In this document: in pieces, positions 51,974 to 61,616 of the stretch
Layout: each line of letters starts with the position of its first letter
Position numbering within the stretch: the stretch's first letter is position 1
Assembly: GCA_024403775.1 (NCBI GenBank)
Contig: JAKSRE010000012.1
Span: 17,404-81,403, forward strand
Origin: Clostridia bacterium
Lineage (GTDB): Bacteria; Bacillota; Clostridia; Saccharofermentanales; Saccharofermentanaceae
Direction of reading: 5' to 3'
Length of the DNA stretch: 64,000 bases
Made by a program: the position numbers and the translations under genes
Notes under the pieces: model-generated
The model's database searches: none
Told to the model about the DNA's origin: nothing
Seen by the model: only the letters and a program-made list of their open reading frames with translations

Positions 51974-52672
51974 ATGAGTAAAAAAGCAATTGTAACAGGT
52001 GGTTCTTCTGGAATTGGAAAAGCTATAGCGAAGGTTCTCTCTGATAACGGATTTGAGGTCTATGCTATAGGAAGACAGTTTGATTTGTCAGATTTGGAAC
52101 CTATTCATAAAGTTGAACTTGATGTTCTGGATACTAATAAACTTATTGATACAGTAAATGAGATTAATAAATCTCATGATATAAATCTTCTGGTAAATTG
52201 TGCTGGCGTTGGATTTTATGGCCTTCACGAGGAATTAAATGCAAAGAAAATTCAGCTTATGGTAAGAACCAATCTTGAGGTACCGATGATTCTCACCAAC
52301 AATCTCCTTCGTGATTTAAAGCAGAATAAGGGTTTAATAATCAATATAGCTTCAGTTACGGCTCAGGAAGTTAATCCACATGGAGCGGCATATGGTGCTA
52401 CCAAGGCTGGCCTTTTAAGTTTCTCGAACAGCATTTTCGAAGAGGCTCGAAAGTATGGTGTAAAGGTAACTACGATTCTTCCTGATATGACTGATACCAA
52501 GCTCTATCGTAATGCTGATTTTACTGTGGATGATGATGTGCTTTCTTACCTTAATCCAGAGGATGTGGCTAATGTAGTAAACTTCGTTATTAATGCTCCT
52601 TTTAATCAGGTTTTAAATCAGATAACACTTAAGCCACAGCTTAAGCGCATCAAGCGTAAGCCTAAAATTTAA
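51974..52672 (+). CDS. SDR family oxidoreductase
   Basis: A 232-residue classical short-chain dehydrogenase. TGGSSGIGKAIAKVL is the glycine-rich cofactor loop and LVNCAGVGFYG the NxAG region. The catalytic residues lie in INIASVTAQ (Ser) and YGATKAGLLSF (Tyr-x3-Lys). The C-terminus is a basic tail (LKPQLKRIKRK). GAAGGGG precedes the ATG. It is 12 nt after the SPL-like gene and likely co-transcribed. The substrate is unknown. Confidence 0.92.
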   Translation: MSKKAIVTGGSSGIGKAIAKVLSDNGFEVYAIGRQFDLSDLEPIHKVELDVLDTNKLIDTVNEINKSHDINLLVNCAGVGFYGLHEELNAKKIQLMVRTNLEVPMILTNNLLRDLKQNKGLIINIASVTAQEVNPHGAAYGATKAGLLSFSNSIFEEARKYGVKVTTILPDMTDTKLYRNADFTVDDDVLSYLNPEDVANVVNFVINAPFNQVLNQITLKPQLKRIKRKPKI

Positions 52673-52755
52673 TTAAAAATTAAGTATTATCGTTATATAA
52701 TGTTAAAGTTAGTTCAGTAGAATACTAATTGTTGAAAAGGGTTTGGGAGGAAAGT

Positions 52756-53463
52756 ATGAGTACTTGTTTAGTTTGTGATGATGATAAGGATATAGTAGCA
52801 GCAATAAAGATATACCTTGAGACAGAAGGGTATGAAGTTCTTTGTGCATATAATGGTAAGGAAGCAATTGATATTCTTAAGTCCAAGCCAAATGATATTC
52901 AGTTAGTACTTCTTGATATAATGATGCCTATTATGGATGGCGTTGAGGCAATTCGTAAGATTCGTGAATTCTCAGGAGTGCCAGTAATTTTTCTTTCTGC
53001 TAAGAGTGAGGATACTGATAAAATCCTTGGTTTAAATCTTGGTGCTGACGATTATATAACAAAGCCATTTAATCCACTCGAACTTCAGGCAAGAGTTAAA
53101 TCTAATATCAGAAGATATACTTCATTTGGATCAAATGTTGTGACAGAGAGTAAGAGTGATAAACTCATTAATGGTGGTATCGAGCTTGATGATGCAACCA
53201 AGCAGGTAACTGTTGATGGAAGTCCGATAAATCTTACTAAGACAGAATATAATATTTTGAAATATTTTCTCGAGAATACCAATATTGTATTATCTCCAGA
53301 TGATATTTATGAGAATGTCTGGAATGATAATGCGATTTATGGCTGTGATAATACTGTTGCAGTACATATTCGTCACTTACGTGAGAAACTTGAGATTAAT
53401 CCTTCTGAGCCACGTTATTTAAAAGTAGTATGGGGCTACGGCTATAAGATGGAGAAGTTATAA
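52756..53463 (+). CDS. OmpR-family response regulator
   Basis: A 235-residue regulator with a receiver domain (phospho-acceptor Asp54 in LVLLDIMMP; conserved Lys103 in DDYITKPF) and a C-terminal winged-helix DNA-binding domain (INLTKTEYNILKYFL, NTVAVHIRHLREKL, GYGYKME). Start ATG 52756 has GGGAGG before it. The kinase gene follows by 1 nt. VanR/PhoP-like in architecture; the targets are unknown. Confidence 0.95.
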   Translation: MSTCLVCDDDKDIVAAIKIYLETEGYEVLCAYNGKEAIDILKSKPNDIQLVLLDIMMPIMDGVEAIRKIREFSGVPVIFLSAKSEDTDKILGLNLGADDYITKPFNPLELQARVKSNIRRYTSFGSNVVTESKSDKLINGGIELDDATKQVTVDGSPINLTKTEYNILKYFLENTNIVLSPDDIYENVWNDNAIYGCDNTVAVHIRHLREKLEINPSEPRYLKVVWGYGYKMEKL

Positions 53464-53464
53464 T

Positions 53465-55582
53465 ATGAAGAAAAGGTCTAAGGCCATTTCAATTCTTTTG
53501 TGGTTACTTGCGTTTATTTCCATGGTTTTATTAATCCTTGGAATTTCTTTGGTACGCTATTTTTCACAGAAGGGATTCTATGGAAATTCTTTGAACAGCC
53601 TTTATAAGACCTTCTGTGCTAATGTAACTGATAACCATGTAACCAAGGCTTTGTACGAGGCGAAGATGCAGGGGTTCCCAAGAGATTGGTATAACTCTCT
53701 TGATGAGCTTGGAATTGACTTTAGAATTGATTATACAAATGCTAACGGTAATACTCACATCAAATATCAGACTCCTGGTTTTACTATGGATGCGAGTGCA
53801 CGTTCACATGATGTATCTGAGTTATATAGCTGTTATTACTATATTGACGATTACTGGAACTGCCTGACTGTAGAACCAATAGTATATTTTTCTGGTATTC
53901 CTCAGGATTCAATTATTAAGGGGCAGCATACAGAAATTTATGTAATAAATAGTAACTTTATCCCACAGGATATATCTTATTATTCAGTTTACTTTAATAT
54001 TATGTCACCGATAGAAGCTAAGGATACTCCAATGGAGGACAGCTTTAATAATCTCTATAATATGGCTTTCCTTGTAAGTTTCTTTATTCAGTATGGTGTA
54101 ATTTTTATTCTTTTGTTCTTAACTTTGTTCCTTGTATGTATATCTCTTATTTCAAAGGATATTAAGATTATATTTAAAGATGATAAGCCAGTTCTTGCTA
54201 TCTGGCACAAGATACCAACTATTCCTTTTATTTTATTGTTTGCGTTGATTTCATATTTATGGTCTGTAACCTTCAATTATATTGCCAAGGTTCAGTTTGA
54301 CCTGTTTAATCATATACTGCTGTTCTCTGTAATGGCAGCAATTCTGGCACTATGCCTGATGGGACTTGTAACAGGAATCGTAATTCGACTTAAAAGTAAG
54401 ACATTCTTTGTATGGACCAGATGGATCGTTAATTCTATTGGTAAAGCAAAGAAGTCTGTTATTCTTGTGGTATTTATTGTAATGGTTGCCTTTACTGGAG
54501 CATTAATTGCTGCACTAACGCTGGCAAATCGTTATCTCCATCATTATGTATGGCTTGTTCTGTTAGGATTTATGGCTGCTTTTACAATAATAATCGTTTC
54601 CTACGCTGGTCAGATTGATAGGATCTTTAAGGGTATCAGGGGAATTGAGAATGGTGATATTGAGCAGTCAGTAGATACTTCTGGCATGATTCATTACTTA
54701 AGTTCACACGCAGATGCAGTAAACAATATTAACAGCGTAGTATCTAATGCAGTTGAAGATAAACTTAGAAGTGAGAAGATGCGTACAGAACTTATTACAA
54801 ATGTATCTCATGATATTAAAACTCCGCTTACTTCTGTTATTAATTATGCGGATCTTATTACAAAAGAAGAGTGCAATAATCCACGTATCTATGACTATTG
54901 CCAGGTGTTATCAAGACAGTCTATTAAACTTAAAAAACTTATCGAAGATCTTATTGAGGCTTCAAAGGCGTCAACTGGAAATATTACTATGCATGTTGAG
55001 CCAATGGATGTAAGTGTTATTTTGTCACAGGCATTAGGTGAGTTTGATGACAGACTTTTGCAGTCTGGACTTGAGGTAGTTATTAATAATCACTTTAATG
55101 GCAAGGTTAAGGCATATGCTGACACAAGATATTTGTGGAGAGTATTTGATAATCTTCTTACCAATATCTGTAAGTATTCCCTTAATAACACAAGAGTTTA
55201 TATTGATTTGTTTGAACTTGAGAATAATACGGTTAGTGTAACTTTTAAAAACATTTCAAAGACTAAGCTTAATATGTCAAGTAATGAACTTCTTGAGAGA
55301 TTTGCAAGAGGAGATTCTTCCCGTAATACTGAGGGAAGCGGTCTTGGTCTTCCTATAGCGCAGAGTCTTATTACTCTTATGAATGGCAGTCTTAATCTGA
55401 CTATTGATGGAGATTTGTTCAGAGCAGAGGTGCTTTTGGCAAAATATGTAGAACCAGAAGTAGTTTCAGTAGAGGAAAAAGATGCAGCTTTGGATCAGGA
55501 AAAGGGTAATGGTTCTTCTCGTAAAACAAAGAAAAAGCATTCTGTTCGCAAGGCTGAGATTACTGATTTAAATAAAGGCTGA
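53465..55582 (+). CDS. Membrane sensor histidine kinase
   Basis: A 705-residue kinase partner of the preceding regulator. It has an N-terminal helix (~10-32), a large extracytoplasmic sensor region (~35-200), and several further transmembrane segments (~205-390). The DHp helix has phospho-acceptor His449 in NVSHDIKTPLTS. The HATPase domain has the N-box VFDNLLTNICKYS and the G-box GSGLGLPIAQSL. The multi-TM middle is unusual compared with two-helix kinases. A basic tail (KTKKKHSVRK) ends the protein. Signal unknown. Confidence 0.94.
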   Translation: MKKRSKAISILLWLLAFISMVLLILGISLVRYFSQKGFYGNSLNSLYKTFCANVTDNHVTKALYEAKMQGFPRDWYNSLDELGIDFRIDYTNANGNTHIKYQTPGFTMDASARSHDVSELYSCYYYIDDYWNCLTVEPIVYFSGIPQDSIIKGQHTEIYVINSNFIPQDISYYSVYFNIMSPIEAKDTPMEDSFNNLYNMAFLVSFFIQYGVIFILLFLTLFLVCISLISKDIKIIFKDDKPVLAIWHKIPTIPFILLFALISYLWSVTFNYIAKVQFDLFNHILLFSVMAAILALCLMGLVTGIVIRLKSKTFFVWTRWIVNSIGKAKKSVILVVFIVMVAFTGALIAALTLANRYLHHYVWLVLLGFMAAFTIIIVSYAGQIDRIFKGIRGIENGDIEQSVDTSGMIHYLSSHADAVNNINSVVSNAVEDKLRSEKMRTELITNVSHDIKTPLTSVINYADLITKEECNNPRIYDYCQVLSRQSIKLKKLIEDLIEASKASTGNITMHVEPMDVSVILSQALGEFDDRLLQSGLEVVINNHFNGKVKAYADTRYLWRVFDNLLTNICKYSLNNTRVYIDLFELENNTVSVTFKNISKTKLNMSSNELLERFARGDSSRNTEGSGLGLPIAQSLITLMNGSLNLTIDGDLFRAEVLLAKYVEPEVVSVEEKDAALDQEKGNGSSRKTKKKHSVRKAEITDLNKG

Positions 55583-55596
55583 TATACACTAATTTC

Positions 55597-55625
55597 TTGC
55601 CAAATTTCTTTTTTAATTTTATAAT
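55597..55625 (+). promoter_or_regulatory. Promoter of metG
   Basis: TTGCCA (55597-55602) and a perfect TATAAT (55620-55625) are spaced 17 bp. The leader is only ~30 nt and ends in AGGAGGG, so there is no room for a T-box. Confidence 0.78.
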
Positions 55626-55661
55626 AAGGCGTTATATTTTTTAATCTAAGGAGGGACGTAT

Positions 55662-57608
55662 ATGTCTATCAGAAAACCTTATTACATTACGACGCCGATA
55701 TATTACCCATCTGGTAATCCACACATCGGACATTGCTACACTACACTTGCATGTGATGTTGTTGCAAGACTTAAGCGAATGCAGGGTTATGATGTCATGT
55801 TCCTTACAGGTCTCGACGAGCACGGTCAGAAGATCGAGAAGAAGGCTCAGGAAGAGGGCGTTACTCCTCAGCAGTATGTTGATGAGATTGCCAAGAAGTT
55901 TGTTAAGCTCTGGGAAACTATGGGCATCACATATGACAGATTTATCAGAACTACTGATCCATATCATGTAGAGTCTGTACAGAAGATTTTCGAAGATTTA
56001 TATAAGAAGGGCTATATCTACAAGAATGAGTACAAGGGTAAGTACTGTACTCCATGTGAGTCTTTCTGGACAGAAAGCCAGCTCGTTGATGGTAAGTGCC
56101 CAGACTGTGGTAGAGAAGTTACTGATGCTTCTGAGGAAGCTTACTTCTTTAAGCTTTCTGAGTTTGCTCCAAAGCTTGAAGCACTTCTTCTTGATGAGGA
56201 GAGAAATTTCCTCGAGCCAAAGTCTCGTGTAAATGAGATGATTAATAACTTCATTAAGCCAGGTCTTCAGGATCTTTGTGTATCAAGAACAAGCTTTAAG
56301 TGGGGTATTCCTGTAACATTTGATGACAATCATATTGTATATGTTTGGATTGACGCACTTTCAAACTATATTTCTGCACTGGGATATCAGAATAGCACAT
56401 ATGATGATTTTACCAAGTTCTGGCCTGCTGATATGCATGTAATGGCAAAGGAGATTATCCGTTTCCATTCTCTTATCTGGCCTGCAATGCTTATGGCTCT
56501 TGATTTGCCACTTCCTAAGAAGATTTATGGTCATGGCTGGATTACATTCGGTGGCGGTAAGATGAGTAAGTCTTCAGGAAATGTAATTGATCCATTTATT
56601 CTTGCTGACAGATATGGTATCGACAGCTTAAGATATCATCTCTTAAGAGAGATGCCTTTTGGTGCAGACTGTCCTTATACAAATGAGACAATGTTCAACA
56701 GAATTAATACAGATCTTGCAAATGATCTTGGTAACCTTGTATCAAGAACAGTTGCAATGGTTGAGAAGTACTTTGGTGGCACTCTTCTTGAAGAGAGCGA
56801 GGCAAAGGAGATTGATAATGAGCTTATCTCAATGACAGATGCTCTATATGATGCAGTTATCTCTGATTTTGAGACACTTCATATTGCTGATGGTCTTGAT
56901 AAGATTTTTAAGGTTATTGCTCGTGCTAATAAGTATATTGATGAGAATGAGCCTTGGAAGCTTGCTAAGGATGAAGCACAGAAGGTTAGACTTTCAACAG
57001 TTCTTTATAATCTCCTTGATACAGTAAGAAGATGTTCTATTCTTTTGACACCTGTAATGCCACACATCTGTCCTGAAATTTTTGAGCAGATTGGTGCTGA
57101 TGAGACTTGTACAAATCTTGAGTCAGCAAATGTCTCTGGTGCTCTTAAGAAGAATGTTACTGTTAAGAAGGGCAGAGTATTATTCCCACGTATTGACGTT
57201 GAGAAGGAAATTGCTGAGCTTGAGGCTTTGTCAAGTAAGCCAGTAGAAGAAGAGGATGACGGACAGCCTCTTGAGCCACTCAAGGAGAACTGTGTATTTG
57301 ATGATTTCATGAAGCTTGATCTTCGTGCTGGTAAGATTTTATCTTGCGAGAAGGTTAAGAAGTCTGATAAGCTTCTCTGCTTCCAGATTGATGACGGTTT
57401 TGGCGGACGTCAGATTCTCTCAGGTATTGCCAAGTACTATGAGCCAGAAGAGTTAGTAGGTAAGGTTGTAGCTTTTGTTGCTAACTTCCCACCTCGTAAG
57501 ATGATGGGCTTAGAGTCAAATGGTATGATTTTGTCATGTAAGTTTGGTGATGGATTTAAGGTTGTTGAGCTTGATCCAGCAACAAAGCCAGGAAGCGATA
57601 TCGGCTGA
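55662..57608 (+). CDS. metG: Methionyl-tRNA synthetase
   Basis: A 648-residue class I synthetase. The HIGH motif is PHIGHCYT and KMSKS is exact in GGKMSKSSGNVID. A zinc knuckle is seen in CTPCESFW and CPDCGRE. The C-terminal ~110 residues are the dimerising EMAP/Trbp tRNA-binding OB domain (FDDFMKLDLRAGKILSCEKV). Length and order are typical of Gram-positive MetRS. The stop overlaps the TatD start (TGATG). Confidence 0.97.
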   Translation: MSIRKPYYITTPIYYPSGNPHIGHCYTTLACDVVARLKRMQGYDVMFLTGLDEHGQKIEKKAQEEGVTPQQYVDEIAKKFVKLWETMGITYDRFIRTTDPYHVESVQKIFEDLYKKGYIYKNEYKGKYCTPCESFWTESQLVDGKCPDCGREVTDASEEAYFFKLSEFAPKLEALLLDEERNFLEPKSRVNEMINNFIKPGLQDLCVSRTSFKWGIPVTFDDNHIVYVWIDALSNYISALGYQNSTYDDFTKFWPADMHVMAKEIIRFHSLIWPAMLMALDLPLPKKIYGHGWITFGGGKMSKSSGNVIDPFILADRYGIDSLRYHLLREMPFGADCPYTNETMFNRINTDLANDLGNLVSRTVAMVEKYFGGTLLEESEAKEIDNELISMTDALYDAVISDFETLHIADGLDKIFKVIARANKYIDENEPWKLAKDEAQKVRLSTVLYNLLDTVRRCSILLTPVMPHICPEIFEQIGADETCTNLESANVSGALKKNVTVKKGRVLFPRIDVEKEIAELEALSSKPVEEEDDGQPLEPLKENCVFDDFMKLDLRAGKILSCEKVKKSDKLLCFQIDDGFGGRQILSGIAKYYEPEELVGKVVAFVANFPPRKMMGLESNGMILSCKFGDGFKVVELDPATKPGSDIG

Positions 57609-58483
57609 TGAGAGAAGTAACTTATTTAGATTTTGTAAGTGAATTAGAGGTGGGCGTGTTTGATACACACGCCCACCTTTATGATACACGTTTTACTGAA
57701 GAGGGAAGAACTCCTGAGAGTATTCTTGAGAGGGCTAAGCTTTCTGGTGTTGATTCAATTCTTATTCCTTCTGATTCGGTAGAGACATCAAGACTTTCAG
57801 TTGACTATGTTAAGACGCATGACGGCAAAAGTAATGTTAATCTTTACTGTGCAATCGGTGTGCATCCGCATGAAGCAAAAGATTTTTGTGACGATTCTTC
57901 TGAGTATTTGAGAAATAATCTGTCTATTTCATCTCGCAAAGCTTCAAAGATTCAGGCATTAGGTGAGATTGGTCTTGACTATCACTATGATTTTTCTCCA
58001 AGAGATGTTCAGCGTGAAGTTTTTAGGAAACAGCTGTTGATTGCCTATGAGGCCAAGATTCCTATAATTCTTCATGAGAGAGAAGCTACAGGGGATTGTC
58101 TTGAGATTTTGCAGGAGTTTTATAAGAACGGGAATATGTATGTTAATCCTGGCGTTTGTCACTGCTGTTCCATGTCAAAAGAGGCTTCAGAGATATTACT
58201 TAAAATGGGTTTTTATCTTGGATTTGATGGACCACTGACCTTTAAGAATAATCATAAAACTTCTGAGGTATTGATTAATACTCCGTTAGACAGAATTGTT
58301 ATTGAGACAGATAGTCCATATCTTACACCAGAACCTAATCGTGGTATAATGAACGAACCAGCTCATGTTGGTTATGTTCTTAAAAAAATAGCAGAACTAA
58401 AGAAGATTGATCTAAATCCTGCTGCTTTACAAATGAGAAAGAATTCTTTAAATCTGTATGAGATAGAACAGGAGGAGCGATAA
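57608..58483 (+). CDS. TatD family metal-dependent hydrolase
   Basis: A 291-residue TIM-barrel hydrolase of the TatD family (DNase-like). Metal-binding motifs are FDTHAHLYD near the N-terminus, GEIGLDYHYDFS, the HEREA segment and IETDSPYLTPEP. The family has 3'-5' exonuclease activity on DNA and acts in repair or turnover; metG-tatD pairing is common in Firmicutes. It is translationally coupled to metG. Confidence 0.94.
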   Translation: MREVTYLDFVSELEVGVFDTHAHLYDTRFTEEGRTPESILERAKLSGVDSILIPSDSVETSRLSVDYVKTHDGKSNVNLYCAIGVHPHEAKDFCDDSSEYLRNNLSISSRKASKIQALGEIGLDYHYDFSPRDVQREVFRKQLLIAYEAKIPIILHEREATGDCLEILQEFYKNGNMYVNPGVCHCCSMSKEASEILLKMGFYLGFDGPLTFKNNHKTSEVLINTPLDRIVIETDSPYLTPEPNRGIMNEPAHVGYVLKKIAELKKIDLNPAALQMRKNSLNLYEIEQEER

Positions 58484-58484
58484 G

Positions 58485-58943
58485 ATGACAAAGAAAGAAT
58501 TGACTCTTGTAGTAGTTACAATATTGATGGTTATACTTCTCGTTGTTGGTTTCATTTATGATAGAACACCAGCTCTTATTGAACGTACCACTCCTATTAA
58601 TCTGTCAGATGCTGATATTCGTGAAGCTAATAAAGTTGGTATGATGTTCTACAGACGTTCTTACCAAGTAAAAATCAAGATTGATATGGACTCAGCAAAT
58701 CATTTGATTGAGGATTTAACCACTTATTATGGATATGGTGGTTATGTGTTGACAAGTGAAGATTATATGACTCAATTATATAATGATATGCAGAATGAAC
58801 CTATTCATCCATATCCAGGCAATATGACTAGTGTGTGGGTATTATCGATGAATGATCCACAAAAAACCAACTATCAGCTGACATATATTATTGACTATGA
58901 GAATGATGACAATATGTATCTTTATATTTATTTTAATAGATAA
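58485..58943 (+). CDS. Small membrane-anchored hypothetical protein
   Basis: A 152-residue protein with one N-terminal transmembrane segment (about residues 5-25) and a ~125-residue extracellular domain with no recognised family. It is rich in Tyr, Asp, Asn and Thr, ending YENDDNMYLYIYFNR. GGAGG is before its ATG, and it follows TatD by 1 nt, so it belongs to the metG operon. It ends at a UUCG terminator. No function is proposed. Confidence 0.8.
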   Translation: MTKKELTLVVVTILMVILLVVGFIYDRTPALIERTTPINLSDADIREANKVGMMFYRRSYQVKIKIDMDSANHLIEDLTTYYGYGGYVLTSEDYMTQLYNDMQNEPIHPYPGNMTSVWVLSMNDPQKTNYQLTYIIDYENDDNMYLYIYFNR

Positions 58944-58947
58944 TTTT

Positions 58948-58974
58948 AAAGACTACCTTCGGGTAGTCTTTTTT
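58948..58974 (+). terminator. UUCG terminator of the metG operon
   Basis: A perfect 9-bp stem AAGACTACC/GGTAGTCTT with a TTCG tetraloop is followed by TTTT. Confidence 0.95.
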
Positions 58975-59075
58975 AGTTATTGTAACTAATAAAGGCAATA
59001 AAATTAGTGCAAAGAGTATCCCTCTAAATGTAAAATATCCTTTATAATTAAGCTGGGGTAAATGGAGAAAAAGAA

Positions 59076-59642
59076 ATGAAGAGGTTTGTTAGATTTATTG
59101 CGGGTGCACTATGCGCTGGTATTGTTTTTGGTAACAGTTTTTTTGGTGAAATGAGCACTGTAAATGCTGCGAATATTCCAATTAATGCATCGACTTTCCC
59201 AGATGCGTATTTTCGTAATTACGTATTGAATAATTTTGATGGAAAGGGCGGCTCTGCCAAAGATCAACTACTATCTGATTATGAGATAAAAAATGCTACA
59301 AGTATATATTTGAATGGGTCACAAGTGACAAGCATCCAGTGAATTGAATACTTTACAGAATTAAAAAAATTCTCATGTACCAATTGTTCTCTTACAACTT
59401 TTGATTTCAGCAATAATTTAAAACTGGAATCATTAGATTTAGCGTATGGAAAACTGGAATATATAGATGTAAAAAAATGTTAATTTAAAGTTTTTGGATA
59501 TATCATGTGATTATGTCAGTAATATTGATTTAAGTAAAAATATATACCTCGAATCATTTTATGCGTGGCGTAATAATCTTCAAAAATAGATGTTAGTAAT
59601 AACCCTAATCTAAAAGCTTTGGATTTGTGCGAAAATTATTAA
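59076..59642 (+). pseudogene. Decayed secreted leucine-rich-repeat protein gene
   Basis: It begins intact: MKRFVRF..., signal peptide to about VNAAN, then a domain with STFPDAYFRNYVL. The frame stops at TGA (59340-59342), where Gly (GGA) would fit the pattern. Beyond it, LRR-like sequence continues (IEYFTELKKF, LKLESLDLAY, LEYIDVKKC). Frame shifts near 59481 (one extra T) and near 59586 (one missing A in an A-run) are needed to read NLKFLDISC and IDVSNNPNLKALDL up to TAA at 59640. Three lesions indicate a genuine pseudogene, although sequencing error in the homopolymers cannot be excluded. Confidence 0.82.
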
Positions 59643-59684
59643 GACTATTTTCTGTGAGATGTCTCTTGGAAAATAGTCTTTTCT
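59641..59684 (+). terminator. Terminator after the LRR pseudogene
   Basis: A perfect 12-bp stem, AAGACTATTTTC (59641-59652) with GAAAATAGTCTT (59669-59680), is followed by TTCTC. The short T-tract makes it weaker in this direction. Confidence 0.7.
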
Positions 59685-59701
59685 CTATATAGCTATCCCT
59701 A

Positions 59702-60331
59702 TCAGTTGATATCAGGAACAATCAATCCACTTCTTACAGCTTTAATAGCCAAATCAGTGCGGGAGACGCAGCCAGTTTTACTTAGCATATTGTTTATGTG
59801 AAATCTAACTGTGTAGTAGCTCATATCTAATTCGTCTGCTATAGCTTTGTCTGTGTATCCTTCAATCATTTTACGAAGAACTTCTAATTCTCTGGTAGTT
59901 AATTCAGTATTGTCTGTCAACCCCAGCTTTACGACTGGTGGTTGATCTGGATAGACATGATCACCTGACATTGTAATATCCATAACGTTAAGCATTGATA
60001 TATCCTGTACTTCTTTGTACCAGAAAGAATCAACGCCAATATTCTTTGCTTTTTCAAGAAAATTTCCATCTGGCATGGAAGTCATAATGATGATTTTGGT
60101 ATCGGGATAGCTTTTTTTTATCTTTGCTGCTACATCAAGACCATTAGAGTCATCGTTCATCACTACATCCATCAGTATTAGATCAATCTTGTACTTTGCG
60201 CAATATATATCTGCTACTTTGGCAGTATCTATACAAGCAACCAGTTCGTAGTTATCTGATGACTTAATCATGTTTTCAAACAATTGTCGTGGCATTGCCT
60301 GATCATCAACCACTAATACTTTATATGCCAT
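59702..60331 (-). CDS. NarL/LuxR-family response regulator
   Basis: A 209-residue regulator. The receiver domain has phospho-acceptor Asp55 in LILMDVVMND and conserved loop SMPDGNF. A LuxR-type HTH ends the protein (LTTRELEVLRKMIEGYTDKAIADELDMSYYTVRFHINNMLSK). It overlaps the kinase gene by 11 nt. As the only regulator next to the BspA-like gene, it may control surface-protein expression; this is inference. Confidence 0.94.
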   Translation of the reverse strand: MAYKVLVVDDQAMPRQLFENMIKSSDNYELVACIDTAKVADIYCAKYKIDLILMDVVMNDDSNGLDVAAKIKKSYPDTKIIIMTSMPDGNFLEKAKNIGVDSFWYKEVQDISMLNVMDITMSGDHVYPDQPPVVKLGLTDNTELTTRELEVLRKMIEGYTDKAIADELDMSYYTVRFHINNMLSKTGCVSRTDLAIKAVRSGLIVPDIN

Positions 60332-61616
60332 TGTTTTTCTCCTTAACAGGTAATATTATATTCAGAATAAAACCATTATCGGTTGTTATTTTCATTGTAC
60401 CAGATATTTCTTCTATCATTTTTCTCAAGGAGGACAGTCCACTACCTTCGGTTACTATTTTATTAGGTTGTTCCCCATTGTTGCTAAAAATTATTTTTAT
60501 TGTCTCATCGGTTCTTTTTGCTACTATGTTTATAGTATTGCCACGTGCATGTCTTATTGTATTGGTTAAACTCTCATGAATTGCTGTTGCAATTATATGT
60601 TTGTATGGTTCATCTGCAGGAAGTTCTCCGATAACTGATATACTTACATCGAGTGTTTTGGCAGTAGAAAACATCAATTGATACTCATCCTGATTATTAC
60701 TTACAGATTCATTCTGCAAAAACTCAATATTCCTGTTCAATCGTGCAACTATCTCTTCTTTATCTTTCTTGTTACCACCGTTCATTAAATAGTGGCGAAT
60801 TGCTAATAAACCTGCACCAAGCTCATCGTGAATTTTAATTTTTGCATTCAAGATTTCTTGTGAAGTAATAATTGATACTATATCTCGATTATACTCTGCA
60901 AGTTTGACATTTAATTCCTGCACTGCTTTTCTTCGACTGAGTAGAATTTGAGTTTTCTCATACTCTTCAGTTAGATTCATAAAAGTCAGCAAATCAAAAC
61001 TATCACCATCAATTGTTATTCCTTGTTTTGTGTATGTCCACACACTGTTATCTTTAAGAATTATAATCTTTCTATCTCCCAGGGTATCTGTCGCAGGATA
61101 ATTTTTCAATTCGTTTTCGAAAAGTAGACCATCAAATAAGGCTTCATCCAGAATCAAAATGCAGAGTTGTTCTATGGTCGTGTTTTTTAACATGATTCTT
61201 CCATTTTTGTCATATAAACAAACTCCGACAGGGAAAGTGTCAATAGCTTCCTTTATTGAATTGGAAGTTATATTGTTTTTTTCCCAGATTATATTGCTTT
61301 TGACAAATAGAATTTCTTCGATTGTTATTGATATACATATAAATAAGATAAAGCAGAAAGGAATACTCGATGCTGTATTAATAAGGTCGAGTAGATGGGG
61401 AGTCGTTACATGATTGTAGTAGATTCCTGTTTCACACTGAAACAGGATATAAGTGATTATCGCAACAATTGATGAGACGAAAATCTTTAATGGACTCTTT
61501 TTGCTTTTATTAAACTCTAAAGATAATATAAGAATTGTTCCCAAAAATAAAGCGAAAGACCAAAATCCAATAAAGCTGAGAAGTGTTTTTGACATAGTAC
61601 CAAAAGCTGCTGTCAT
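60321..61616 (-). CDS. NarX/LiaS-type sensor histidine kinase
   Basis: A 431-residue kinase with about three N-terminal transmembrane segments (~12-34, 44-60, 85-105), a PAS-like middle (FPVGVCLYDKNGRIMLKN), and a HisKA_3-like helix with phospho-acceptor His263 in KIHDELGAGLLAIR. The ATPase domain has N-box IHESLTNTIRHARG and G-box EGSGLSSLRKMI. It starts with a 4-nt ATGA overlap with the 7TM gene and with GGAGGTG upstream, so all three signalling genes form one operon. Confidence 0.93.
   Translation of the reverse strand: MTAAFGTMSKTLLSFIGFWSFALFLGTILILSLEFNKSKKSPLKIFVSSIVAIITYILFQCETGIYYNHVTTPHLLDLINTASSIPFCFILFICISITIEEILFVKSNIIWEKNNITSNSIKEAIDTFPVGVCLYDKNGRIMLKNTTIEQLCILILDEALFDGLLFENELKNYPATDTLGDRKIIILKDNSVWTYTKQGITIDGDSFDLLTFMNLTEEYEKTQILLSRRKAVQELNVKLAEYNRDIVSIITSQEILNAKIKIHDELGAGLLAIRHYLMNGGNKKDKEEIVARLNRNIEFLQNESVSNNQDEYQLMFSTAKTLDVSISVIGELPADEPYKHIIATAIHESLTNTIRHARGNTINIVAKRTDETIKIIFSNNGEQPNKIVTEGSGLSSLRKMIEEISGTMKITTDNGFILNIILPVKEKNNGI

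Noticed and set aside
55583..55661. T-box riboswitch before metG
   Set aside because: The promoter leaves a leader of only ~30 nt, too short for a T-box.
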